22,497 nucleotides of DNA from the NCBI GenBank assembly GCA_946887425.1, contig CAMPKW010000014.1, positions 1-22,497 on the forward strand, read 5' to 3'. This document shows, piece by piece, positions 15,290-22,447 of the stretch (the first letter of the stretch is position 1; every line of letters begins with the position of its first letter). The notes beneath the pieces were generated by a model. That model searched no databases. It saw nothing but the letters and a program-made list of their open reading frames with translations, and had not been told where the DNA came from. The position numbers were made by a program, and so were the translations under genes. The DNA comes from an uncultured Candidatus Saccharibacteria bacterium (lineage in GTDB: Bacteria; Patescibacteria; Saccharimonadia; Saccharimonadales; UBA6022).

Positions 15290-15589
15290 CTAGGCGATGT
15301 CGTCAACCACGTCGCTCACCAACACAGAGCGAGCCGTACGATACTTAATGATAAGTGCGACAATTACCACGTAGAATAAAATCCACACGACACATATAAC
15401 AGCATACAAAGTTGCCTTGACCTCAAGCGCATAAAGCAATGACACGCATTGCACAGCCCCCCATGTCAGCCAGGTAGCAAGACTAAACTCATCAGACTGT
15501 TTGGTGGCAATGAGCTTTTGTAGCTGCGGTATGCCTGCTGCGATGCCCACGATAGACGCAATGGTATATAAGATATAAATAGGAGCCAT
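15290..15589 (-). CDS. SemiSWEET/PQ-loop half-transporter
   Basis: This 99-residue protein has three predicted transmembrane helices (about 4-22, 38-56, 60-83) and the PQ-loop signature GIPQLQKLIATKQSDEFSL, with Pro21-Gln22 in the first helix. SemiSWEETs are the bacterial three-helix form; two copies dimerise to make a sugar uniporter. The exact substrate cannot be read from sequence, and other PQ-loop proteins move other solutes. A small-molecule uptake route would suit an organism that depends on host nutrients. It lies between the RNase J terminator and ftsK, alone. The AT-rich upstream region (15590-15655) has TACAAT and TATATT boxes but no clear Shine-Dalgarno. Confidence 0.82.
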   Translation of the reverse strand: MAPIYILYTIASIVGIAAGIPQLQKLIATKQSDEFSLATWLTWGAVQCVSLLYALEVKATLYAVICVVWILFYVVIVALIIKYRTARSVLVSDVVDDIA

Positions 15590-15658
15590 GAGTTGTCTTT
15601 GTTTATTTTTTTATTGTATTAATATAATTTTAACATTAGTTTTATAAAAAGTCAATAT

Positions 15659-15685
15659 AATAACCCCTCATTACTGGGGGTTATT
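15659..15685 (-). terminator. Intrinsic terminator of the RNase J gene
   Basis: AATAACCCC and GGGGTTATT form a 9-bp stem with a 9-base loop, starting 19 bases after the stop at 15705. On the minus strand the run TTATTATATTGACTTTTT follows, giving the T-rich tail of an intrinsic terminator. Confidence 0.85.
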
Positions 15686-15704
15686 ACATTATTTCGCGCA
15701 AGTT

Positions 15705-17867
15705 TTAGTACGGGCGACTATCTTGAGCTTGTCGGGCTTTTGTATCAGTAGCCTCGGTATCGGGTACTTGAGGCGCCGGGAACTTCTTTGGCTCTGGGCG
15801 TGGACCGCGATTGTCGCTATTTCGACGCTGCGGACGACCTTCGCCACCTCCTTGCGCTTGCCCTTGGCCTTGCGCACGGTTTTGACCACCACCGCCACCG
15901 CCAATTTCGTTAATCACTGGGATCACGATTGGCGTACGACGAGTTTGATCGTAGAGAATGTGAGTAATCTCATCCTTGAGTTCCTTTTTAAGCACATCCA
16001 TATCAATGCGCTTACCACCAATACGAGCCACCTTTTGCTTGAGGTACTGGCGGATCATTCCCATCAGCTCTTCACTATCGCGGAGATAGATGAAGCCGCG
16101 TGAGATGATATCTGGACTAGTCATGAGACGGCCGCTACCACGAGCAAGTGTCAGAACAACCACGAACATACCTTCGGCCGCCATGTGGATACGATCCTTT
16201 AGCACAACTTCTGATACGATTGCGCCGCTATCGTCGTACATATTGCCGCCAACCTGAATACGGCCGTTTTTGCGTGCACCCTCGGTGTCAATTTCGATTA
16301 CGTCACCACTATCACATACAAAGATATTATCGCGCGGGATACCAGCTTCTTTTTCCGCAAGCTCAGCGTTGTGGACAAGCATGTGGAATTCTCCGTGAAT
16401 CGGCATGTAGTATGTTGGATTCAAAGCATTAAGAAGCTTCACGTGATCATCGTAGTAGCCGTGGCCCGAAAGGTGAAGTGGACCGACGCCAGTAAGGTGC
16501 GTTTTACCATTTTGGATAACGTCACTACCCTCACGCATCAAACCATCAACCGTACGAGTCACGTACTTTTCGTTACCAGGAATGGCGTTTGAGCTAAAGA
16601 CAATAACGTCTGAGTTTTTAATCTTGATGAACTTGTGTGAACCAGTAGCCATGCGGTTAAGAACGGCGTTAAATTCACCCTGCGAACCGGTACAAACAAT
16701 CGTTACCTTGCCATCAGGCAGCTTCACGACGTCTTCCATCTTCACGACGACGTCTTTAGGAATCTTGATAACACCGGCACGAAGAGCTACTTCGAGGTTC
16801 TGAATCATTGAGTATCCAGCAAACGCAACCTTGCGGTCGTGCTTCTTGGCCTCTTCCAAAATAACCTGCATACGGTGGATCTGAGATGAGAAACAGCTCA
16901 GAATAAGGCGGCTATTTGGATATTTATCCATCACCTGGCCCATTGATACCTGGATGTCGAACTCACCGTGCTCGTGTCCACCTTCTGACTCACAGTTGGT
17001 TGACTCGTTCATAAGCATCAAAATGCCTTCTTTGCTGGCAATTTCGGTCATACGATCGAGGTCGAACTTTTTACCGTCAACCGGAGCGTCTTCAAAGCGC
17101 CAGTCACCAGTGTCGATCAACACACCAAGGGGTGTACGAATAACAACCGCAGTTGCATCTGGAATAGAGTGGTTCACGCGGACAAGTTCGATATTAAAGC
17201 TGTCGCCAAGCTGTACGCGCTCGTGTGCCTCAGGATCGAGCTCATTGTATTCTGGCTCGAAACCACTAGTTGCCTCTTCCATTGTGCGCTTCACCATACC
17301 GAGCGTAAACTTGCTTCCGTATACGGGAGCAGGAATTTTGTCGATAATGTGACGGAATGCACCGATGTGGTCGAGGTGGCCGTGTGTAAAGATAACACCA
17401 CGGATTTTGTGCTTATTCTCTTCGAGGTAACTAATATCAGGGGTGATGTAGTTAATACCTGGGTAGTCTGAGCCTGGGAACAAGAAGCCCATGTCGATGA
17501 CGATAATGTCATTATCATACTCGATTGCCATACAGTTTTTACCAATACCCATTTCACCAAGACCGCCGATTGGCATGATCTTTAGTTTTGGCGCATTGTT
17601 ACTGCGCGGCTGGCGCTTTTGGTCGGCAAGACTAAACTGACGACCTTGGTAGCCGTTGTAGATAGACTTATTGACTGGAACGTTAATGACGTGCTGACTC
17701 GCACGGACATTGACGTTCTCGCTGGTACGACGCTGGGCGCGAAACACTTCACCCTTGCGTGTCGTCGTACTGTTAAGTACGGTATTGTTTGATTTGGTAC
17801 GCTGTTGTTGCTGCGGACGCTTGTTTTGATCGTCTGCTTGCGTGTTACCGAGTCTTCGTTGACCCAT
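15705..17867 (-). CDS. rnj: Ribonuclease J with long disordered N- and C-terminal tails
   Basis: The 720-residue protein has a metallo-beta-lactamase/beta-CASP core: GGLGEMGIGKN (101-111), then THGHLDHIG with metal ligands His162, His164, Asp166 and His167, and later CTGSQGE and GPLHLSGHGY motifs of the beta-CASP region. RNase J acts as a 5'-3' exonuclease and endonuclease in mRNA decay and rRNA maturation. Family members are about 550-560 residues. Here a Gln/Asn/Arg-rich N-terminal extension (about 1-93) and a Gly/Gln/Arg-rich tail (about 655-720, RGG-like) are added, both apparently unstructured and basic or polar, as in RNA-binding or condensate-forming regions of some mycobacterial and proteobacterial RNases. 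AAGGAG lies 12 bases before the ATG after a leader of about 100 bases. Confidence 0.95.
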   Translation of the reverse strand: MGQRRLGNTQADDQNKRPQQQQRTKSNNTVLNSTTTRKGEVFRAQRRTSENVNVRASQHVINVPVNKSIYNGYQGRQFSLADQKRQPRSNNAPKLKIMPIGGLGEMGIGKNCMAIEYDNDIIVIDMGFLFPGSDYPGINYITPDISYLEENKHKIRGVIFTHGHLDHIGAFRHIIDKIPAPVYGSKFTLGMVKRTMEEATSGFEPEYNELDPEAHERVQLGDSFNIELVRVNHSIPDATAVVIRTPLGVLIDTGDWRFEDAPVDGKKFDLDRMTEIASKEGILMLMNESTNCESEGGHEHGEFDIQVSMGQVMDKYPNSRLILSCFSSQIHRMQVILEEAKKHDRKVAFAGYSMIQNLEVALRAGVIKIPKDVVVKMEDVVKLPDGKVTIVCTGSQGEFNAVLNRMATGSHKFIKIKNSDVIVFSSNAIPGNEKYVTRTVDGLMREGSDVIQNGKTHLTGVGPLHLSGHGYYDDHVKLLNALNPTYYMPIHGEFHMLVHNAELAEKEAGIPRDNIFVCDSGDVIEIDTEGARKNGRIQVGGNMYDDSGAIVSEVVLKDRIHMAAEGMFVVVLTLARGSGRLMTSPDIISRGFIYLRDSEELMGMIRQYLKQKVARIGGKRIDMDVLKKELKDEITHILYDQTRRTPIVIPVINEIGGGGGGQNRAQGQGQAQGGGEGRPQRRNSDNRGPRPEPKKFPAPQVPDTEATDTKARQAQDSRPY

Positions 17868-17976
17868 AATGTATTATTTCTCCTTTGTTTTGAAATAAAT
17901 TATATATGCAAAATAAAATACGAGGAGAGGGATTTATCTGAGAATGACAGCCGTTACCCTCTTTGTAAGTAAGACT

Positions 17977-17985
17977 AGTATAGCA
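17977..17985 (-). promoter_or_regulatory. Extended -10 (TGCTATACT) of rnj
   Basis: TGC then TATACT lies just after the uracil-DNA glycosylase stop, giving a leader of about 100 bases before rnj. A second TATAAT occurs at 17899-17904. The leader contains no obvious strong hairpin. Confidence 0.5.
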
Positions 17986-17988
17986 AAA

Positions 17989-18594
17989 TTACGCCTCATT
18001 CGCAAGTGATATACGTTCTACCATCTCTGGAACTCGCAAAAAATCATCAATAAGGGTCTGACGGAGACTGCCATTATAAAGCGCAGCGGCAGGATGATAG
18101 AGCGGAACGATGAGCCATTCGTGTTCACGACCGTCGTGGTATTTCACCGACTTATGAACCGCATGGCCATGCACTTGGCCAATTTTCGCATCGGGCAAAA
18201 AATACTCCATACTATGACGGCCGAGTGTGATCACCACTTTAGGATTAATGATTTCAAGTTGTCGTAGCAGATACGGCCAAAACGCTTTCTTTTCCTCCGG
18301 GAGTGGATCACGGTTGTTTGGCGGCCGGTACTTTACGATATTGGTAATATACACGTCGCTACGATCCATCCCCGCCTGAGCGAGCATTTCGTTCAGGAAC
18401 TTCCCCGCCGCGCCAACAAACGGCAACCCCTGCTCATCCTCATTCTTGCCTGGCGCTTCTCCGATAAATACGATATCAGCATTGATATTTCCATCTCCAA
18501 GCACCAATTGTGTCGCTTGGTCGGCCAATTCGGGGCAAATATTTTTCGCTATAATCTCTGCCGCTATTTGATCGAGCTGAGCCTGCGCGTCCAT
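17989..18594 (-). CDS. Family 4-like uracil-DNA glycosylase lacking most 4Fe-4S cysteines
   Basis: The 201-residue protein removes uracil from DNA in base-excision repair, judged by family 4 motifs: GEAPG (45-49) in IGEAPGKNEDEQGLPFVGAAG, TNIVKYRPPNNRDP (84-97) and YHPAAALYNGSLR. Family 4 enzymes normally hold a 4Fe-4S cluster with four Cys. Here only Cys20 remains near the first pair. KCRPP has become KYRPP (Tyr89), and the Cys after the conserved PEE reads Phe105/Trp106. The cluster is therefore probably absent while the fold appears intact. Its ATG overlaps the stop of a 34-codon ORF as TAATG, and a perfect 10-bp hairpin occupies the place of a Shine-Dalgarno, so translation is probably coupled to that ORF. 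Confidence 0.88.
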   Translation of the reverse strand: MDAQAQLDQIAAEIIAKNICPELADQATQLVLGDGNINADIVFIGEAPGKNEDEQGLPFVGAAGKFLNEMLAQAGMDRSDVYITNIVKYRPPNNRDPLPEEKKAFWPYLLRQLEIINPKVVITLGRHSMEYFLPDAKIGQVHGHAVHKSVKYHDGREHEWLIVPLYHPAAALYNGSLRQTLIDDFLRVPEMVERISLANEA

Positions 18595-18698
18595 TAACGA
18601 CGCTTATCCAAGCGTCGTTTGATAGCTCTCCATACCCGAGGAGCTGCCCATTGGATGAGCTTGAGAACAATGGTTGATTTGAGTAATCGTCCAAACAT
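18594..18698 (-). CDS. 34-residue basic amphipathic small protein or leader peptide, coupled to the UDG gene
   Basis: The frame runs from ATG at 18698 to TAA at 18594-18596. The start MFGRLLKSTIVLKLIQW is a mildly hydrophobic amphipathic helix with two basic residues, and the second half, from AAPRVWRAIK, is strongly basic with paired Arg at its end. Support for translation: TATAAT nine bases before the ATG (the same geometry as ychF), GAGGT just before the ATG, and a TAATG overlap with the next gene. It may be a small membrane-surface or DNA-binding peptide, or a coding leader that opens the hairpin before UDG. I recognise no family. It is below usual annotation length limits and may be absent from databases. 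Confidence 0.6.
   Translation of the reverse strand: MFGRLLKSTIVLKLIQWAAPRVWRAIKRRLDKRR
18596..18619 (-). promoter_or_regulatory. Perfect hairpin at the small ORF/UDG junction
   Basis: AACGACGCTT and AAGCGTCGTT form a perfect 10-bp stem with a 4-base loop, ending at the first base of the small ORF's stop and two bases before the UDG ATG. It lies inside the last codons of the small ORF. It could mask UDG translation unless a ribosome translates the small ORF. Confidence 0.6.
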
Positions 18699-18707
18699 CG
18701 TACCTCT

Positions 18708-18713
18708 ATTATA
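18708..18713 (-). promoter_or_regulatory. -10 box (TATAAT) of the small ORF-UDG unit
   Basis: A perfect TATAAT lies nine bases before the ATG at 18698, so the transcript would begin within about three bases of the start codon. The upstream -35 is weak. Confidence 0.6.
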
Positions 18714-18762
18714 CCGTGCTTTTCACTATATTGGCCAATGTCACGAGGCGAATACTGGAAAT

Positions 18763-18795
18763 GAAAAGAGAGTCCCTCCTGGAGACTCTCTTTTC
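18763..18795. terminator. Strong terminator after PNPase
   Basis: GAAAAGAGAGTC pairs perfectly with GACTCTCTTTTC (12 bp) around CCTCCTGGA. On the minus strand it follows the PNPase stop (18812) by about 16 bases and its 3' arm ends CTCTCTTTTC. The arms are also A/T-tailed on the opposite strand. Confidence 0.85.
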
Positions 18796-18811
18796 CCTGC
18801 GGTAGCCGTTG

Positions 18812-20929
18812 CTACTGCGCGTCTTTGATACTCAAGCTTAGACGGCCACGTTCGTCGATACCAGTGAGCTTAACGTTGATGATTTGTCCTTCGTGAAGTA
18901 CGTCTTCAACCTTTTCAACACGCTCGTCAGACAGCTGCGAAATATGGACCATTCCATCAATGCCAGGCATGATATTGATAAAAGCGCCGAAATCTTTGAT
19001 ACTGACAACTTTACCTTCGTAGATCTTGCCCACTTCAGGCTCTTCAGTAAGGCTCTTGATCCAGTTGATCGCTTTTTCGATATTGCTCGTATCGCTGGCA
19101 GCTACTGTAATGAGACCGTCTTCCTTGATGTCGATCTGCGCACCGGTTTCGGCAGTAATCTTGTTGATCACTTCCCCACCCTTGCCAATGACAGCACCAA
19201 TCTTATCCGGGTTAATCTTAATCTTTTCAATACGTGGAGCGTATGGACTTAACGTCGTCTTAGGTGCTGCAAGTGTCGTCATCATGTGCGCCAAAATATG
19301 CGCGCGACCAGGCTTGGCGGCTGTCAACGCTTGCTTCAGAATATCAACTGACAACCCATGAACTTTCATATCCATCTGAATTGCCGTAATACCTTTTTCA
19401 GTACCAGTCACCTTGAAGTCCATGTCACCAGCAAAGTCTTCAGCATCAGCGATGTCACTCATGACATATGGCGTGTCGCCGTCCATCATAAGACCCATCG
19501 CAATACCAGACACTGGTCGCTTCAATGGTACGCCGGCGTCCATAAGGGCGAGCACCGAGCTACAGGTTGCAGCCATTGAAGTTGAACCGTTCTGGCTCAT
19601 GATTTCGGTCACGCTACGGATAGCGTATGGGAATTCTTCTTCAGTCGGCAGCATTGGCAACACGGCGCGCTCGGCAAGATAGCCATGTCCGATTTCGCGT
19701 CGTCCTGGAGAACCAAGGCGACGAACTTCCCCTACTGTATAGCCCGGCGCGTTGTAATGGTGCATGTAGCGGCGCTCACCGTCATTCACTTCCATAGTAT
19801 CAACGAGTTGCGCATAGCTCAGTGGCGCGAGTGTCACGATATTCATTCCCTGCGTAACGCCACGGGTAAAGAGCGCCGAACCGTGCGTACGTGGCAAAAT
19901 ACCAACTTCGCTCGATAGCTGACGAATTTCCTCAAGGCGACGACCATCTGGGCGAAGGCCGTGCTCGACAATTCCCCTGCGAACGTCTTTATGAAGTGCC
20001 ATCGTAAAGGCCTCGTCGTATTCACCGCGTAGCTCTTTGTATTCATCTTCACCGACTTGCTCGATCATAGCCGCGTGGAATTCGTCACGAAGTGTTGAGA
20101 TAAGCTCGTTGCGTTCAGGATACGGCTTGCGAAGATCTTCGCCGATTTTGCCGTCAATCCAGGCATCAACTGCAAGTTGAATGTCCTCGTTAGGTAGCAC
20201 AAGCTCGTATGGAAGTGCTTCAACACCCACCTTAGCGGCAAGTTCTTTTTGTGCTGCGATTGCTGGCTGGAACGCCTCGAACGCCCATGCAAGCGCATCA
20301 GCAATCACCTCTTCAGACACTTCGTTCGCTCCAGCTTCAACCATCGTGATACCACTTTCGATACCAGCAACAACGAGATCAAGATCACTTGCGTCACGCT
20401 CTTCGGGAGAAGCAAAGGCCTTAAACTCACCATTCACTTGTGCTACACGAAGACCGGCCACGGGACCGTCAAATGGCGCACCAGTCAGCATGAGTGCAGT
20501 TGAGGCGGCGATCATTGCCACCATGTCTGGACGGAAGCTTGGGTCCATCGAAAGCACACTTGCGACGTTCTGCACTTCTTGGCGATAGCCTTTTGGAAAC
20601 AGCGGACGAATCGGGCGGTCAATCAAGCGACCAATCAGAATCGCTTCGTCACTTGGACGGCCTTCACGCTTGATGAAACGGCTGCCGCTAATCTTTCCAG
20701 CTGCATAAAATTTTTCTTCATAGTCGATACTTAGCGGGAAGTAATCCATGCCGCTGAGTGGCTTTTTGCCGACCATGGCAGTACCGAGTACGACTGTCTC
20801 GCCGTACGTTACCAGTACTGAGGCTGAGGTGCGGAAGCCGACACGGTTAACTTCAAGCTTAAGCGGACGCCCGCAAAGTTCGGTGGTAACAGAAATAATA
20901 TCCTTGCCAGTAGGGTTGATTGTAGACAT
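18812..20929 (-). CDS. pnp: Polyribonucleotide nucleotidyltransferase (PNPase)
   Basis: The product is 705 residues starting MSTINPTGKDIISVTTELCG; the longer frame to 21007 is rejected because AAAGGAGG stands seven bases before this ATG. PNPase is a trimeric phosphorolytic 3'-5' exoribonuclease. Two RNase PH repeats flank an all-helical region (first repeat with FYAAGKISGSRFIKREGRP, second with REIGHGYLAERAVLPMLP and the acidic SDIADAEDFAGDMDFKV), followed by a KH domain (about 571-632, IGAVIGKGGEVINKI) and an S1 domain (633-705, FGAFINIMPGIDGMVHISQL). All domains are intact. It has a leader of about 120 bases with two hairpins and an extended -10. rpsO, its common neighbour, is not here; RNase J lies two genes downstream. 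Confidence 0.98.
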   Translation of the reverse strand: MSTINPTGKDIISVTTELCGRPLKLEVNRVGFRTSASVLVTYGETVVLGTAMVGKKPLSGMDYFPLSIDYEEKFYAAGKISGSRFIKREGRPSDEAILIGRLIDRPIRPLFPKGYRQEVQNVASVLSMDPSFRPDMVAMIAASTALMLTGAPFDGPVAGLRVAQVNGEFKAFASPEERDASDLDLVVAGIESGITMVEAGANEVSEEVIADALAWAFEAFQPAIAAQKELAAKVGVEALPYELVLPNEDIQLAVDAWIDGKIGEDLRKPYPERNELISTLRDEFHAAMIEQVGEDEYKELRGEYDEAFTMALHKDVRRGIVEHGLRPDGRRLEEIRQLSSEVGILPRTHGSALFTRGVTQGMNIVTLAPLSYAQLVDTMEVNDGERRYMHHYNAPGYTVGEVRRLGSPGRREIGHGYLAERAVLPMLPTEEEFPYAIRSVTEIMSQNGSTSMAATCSSVLALMDAGVPLKRPVSGIAMGLMMDGDTPYVMSDIADAEDFAGDMDFKVTGTEKGITAIQMDMKVHGLSVDILKQALTAAKPGRAHILAHMMTTLAAPKTTLSPYAPRIEKIKINPDKIGAVIGKGGEVINKITAETGAQIDIKEDGLITVAASDTSNIEKAINWIKSLTEEPEVGKIYEGKVVSIKDFGAFINIMPGIDGMVHISQLSDERVEKVEDVLHEGQIINVKLTGIDERGRLSLSIKDAQ

Positions 20930-20991
20930 AGTATGTCCTCCTTTTTGTTTACTCGCCTTATATTGTGTGAGCGATAAGTAACGGGTACAGG

Positions 20992-21044
20992 AATTTGTGA
21001 ACAACAAATTTCTCTATCCACCACTTACGTCGCTCTTGTAGCGA
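20992..21044 (-). promoter_or_regulatory. Structured leader of pnp (two hairpins)
   Basis: Within the leader, TCGCT/AGCGA (21030-21034, 21040-21044) and AATTTGT/ACAAATT (20992-20998, 21004-21010) each form a short perfect stem. In E. coli, pnp is autoregulated through a leader stem cut by RNase III; whether this leader works in a similar way is inference. Confidence 0.45.
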
Positions 21045-21055
21045 GTGATGTTTTT

Positions 21056-21064
21056 ATTATACCA
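21056..21064 (-). promoter_or_regulatory. Extended -10 (TGGTATAAT) of pnp
   Basis: TGG precedes a perfect TATAAT about 130 bases ahead of the pnp ATG, just after the SGNH hydrolase gene. No good -35 is seen, as expected for extended -10 promoters. Confidence 0.6.
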
Positions 21065-21103
21065 CCGACGGAGCAGTTTACCTGCGAAGTGTTTACCCTA
21101 AGC

Positions 21104-21772
21104 CTACAGAGCAGTCTTAGCCCATTGCCCAGCGGCATCAGCAAATCGCGCTTGGCTTGCCTCGTCCCAATGCAGCCCATCTTCGCCTAGCTGCACATAG
21201 TCACCAGCATCAAGGAAATCGACATCATGCTTCGCCGCTACTCGCGACAGCTCGACGACATATTGGATTGATTTTTTTACCGACTCATAATCAAACGTAC
21301 CTTTGCTCGATAATCCCGTTGCAGGATCAATTAACCGTTCAGGGTCAAGCGGTAATGGCGCGACGAGCAGTATAGACTGCACACCCCCCTCCTTTGCGTA
21401 CGTAATGTATTTTTCAAGCGAATCGGCAATGTCGCGTGCTGTTTTTTGATGTGCAATCTGGCAATCATTCGTACCAAGTACAATAATTACCGCATCGGGA
21501 TTGTGGCTTTCAAGGCATGGCCGGAAATATGTCCAGCCATTCTTGGTTGGCTTTTTCGCATCAGGGTGTTCGCGATCGATTGTGCGCCCACCAAGACCCT
21601 CCTCAATCACGTATGCCTGGTCTTCTAATTGCCGCTGCAGCAAACGCGTCCATCGCTGCAACTCATTGAAACGCTCAGGGCGGTCAGGGTGCTGCCCGTA
21701 GGTATTAGAATCACCAAAACAAAGAATTGTTTTTCTATTCAAACATGTGTCGGTCTGTATCGTCGCGGTCAT
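21104..21772 (-). CDS. Cytoplasmic SGNH/GDSL-family hydrolase
   Basis: The product is 222 residues from ATG 21772, with AGGGG about ten bases upstream; a frame to 21796 adds eight unneeded residues. SGNH blocks are clear: ILCFGDSNTYG (nucleophile Ser22), Gly60 in EEGLGGRT, LGTND (Asn102) and GEDGLHW with Asp198/His201. The sequence style (EEGLGGRTIDREHP, PCLESHNPDAVIIVLGTND) is that of the arylesterase/lysophospholipase-like group, which hydrolyses ester or thioester bonds of small acyl or acetyl substrates. No signal peptide is seen, so it should be cytoplasmic; the substrate is unknown. It overlaps the upstream GNAT-like gene by 38 bp, suggesting paired expression. Confidence 0.9.
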   Translation of the reverse strand: MTATIQTDTCLNRKTILCFGDSNTYGQHPDRPERFNELQRWTRLLQRQLEDQAYVIEEGLGGRTIDREHPDAKKPTKNGWTYFRPCLESHNPDAVIIVLGTNDCQIAHQKTARDIADSLEKYITYAKEGGVQSILLVAPLPLDPERLIDPATGLSSKGTFDYESVKKSIQYVVELSRVAAKHDVDFLDAGDYVQLGEDGLHWDEASQARFADAAGQWAKTAL

Positions 21773-22334
21773 GGCACTCACACCCCTTCTTTGCATATAT
21801 TTTCTGAACGTAGCCTTTTTTTACAATCACCGAGCCGTCCTCGACGGACACGATATCGTAACGATTTGCTTCGTCAATCGTACTAAGTAATGAAACAATT
21901 CTACCCTGGCAATTGATGCGCCGCAAGCCAGCAAGCGCTGCAGCGCTACTCATTCGGTCGTATTCAATACCAATACTGATCCAATCAATGCCCTCGGTTT
22001 TCTTTGCTCCGCGCAGCAGCTGAACCATTGTATCGAACCGACTGGCCACATCGACATTTTCTCTCGCAAGTTTATTCAAATGCGAAGCGGAGCCAATACT
22101 AGTGATTCGCCCAAGACCGCTGAGCGCTACGGCGGCAAGACTATCGCCAAGATGAAGCTGCGCGATCGTATCCGACTCTTCGAGCTTCTTCGATAAGCTG
22201 TCGTTGCCATTATAGCCCTTGCCGTAAGCATCTTGAAAGAAAGCGCATAGCTCGTCAAAATGATCGTCAAAGCTAGCCGAATCATCTGATCTTCGAACAA
22301 CATCGTACTGCAGCTCAGGATACATCTTATTCAT
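21735..22334 (-). CDS. Hypothetical protein, possible GNAT-fold acetyltransferase
   Basis: This 199-residue soluble protein is not confidently recognised. The segment AQLHLGDSLAAVALSGLGRI is like the strand pair that opens the acetyl-CoA site of GNAT enzymes, and WISIGIEYDRMSSAAALAGLRRI resembles the late strand-helix pair where an Asn or Tyr and a GFR-like end usually stand. The classical R/QxxGxG/A loop is not clear, so the call is tentative. The tail is Cys/His/Asp-rich (KKGCECHDRDDTDRH). ATG at 22334 has TAGTAT six bases upstream and no Shine-Dalgarno. It overlaps the SGNH hydrolase gene by 38 bp; a pairing of acyl transfer with ester hydrolysis is an attractive but unproven reading. Confidence 0.6.
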   Translation of the reverse strand: MNKMYPELQYDVVRRSDDSASFDDHFDELCAFFQDAYGKGYNGNDSLSKKLEESDTIAQLHLGDSLAAVALSGLGRITSIGSASHLNKLARENVDVASRFDTMVQLLRGAKKTEGIDWISIGIEYDRMSSAAALAGLRRINCQGRIVSLLSTIDEANRYDIVSVEDGSVIVKKGYVQKIYAKKGCECHDRDDTDRHMFE

Positions 22335-22340
22335 TTGTAG

Positions 22341-22346
22341 ATACTA
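22341..22346 (-). promoter_or_regulatory. Candidate -10 (TAGTAT) next to the GNAT-like start
   Basis: TAGTAT lies six bases before ATG 22334, with no Shine-Dalgarno and no good -35. Geometry is like the other leaderless candidates, but the box is a weaker match. Confidence 0.3.
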
Positions 22347-22447
22347 TGCACCACGCTTTGCCCAAAACGCAAGCATTAGCACCAACAAATAGCACCTTAC
22401 TGTCATCTTAAGCGCCCCCGAACCCTGCAGGCTCCACCTATACGCCA

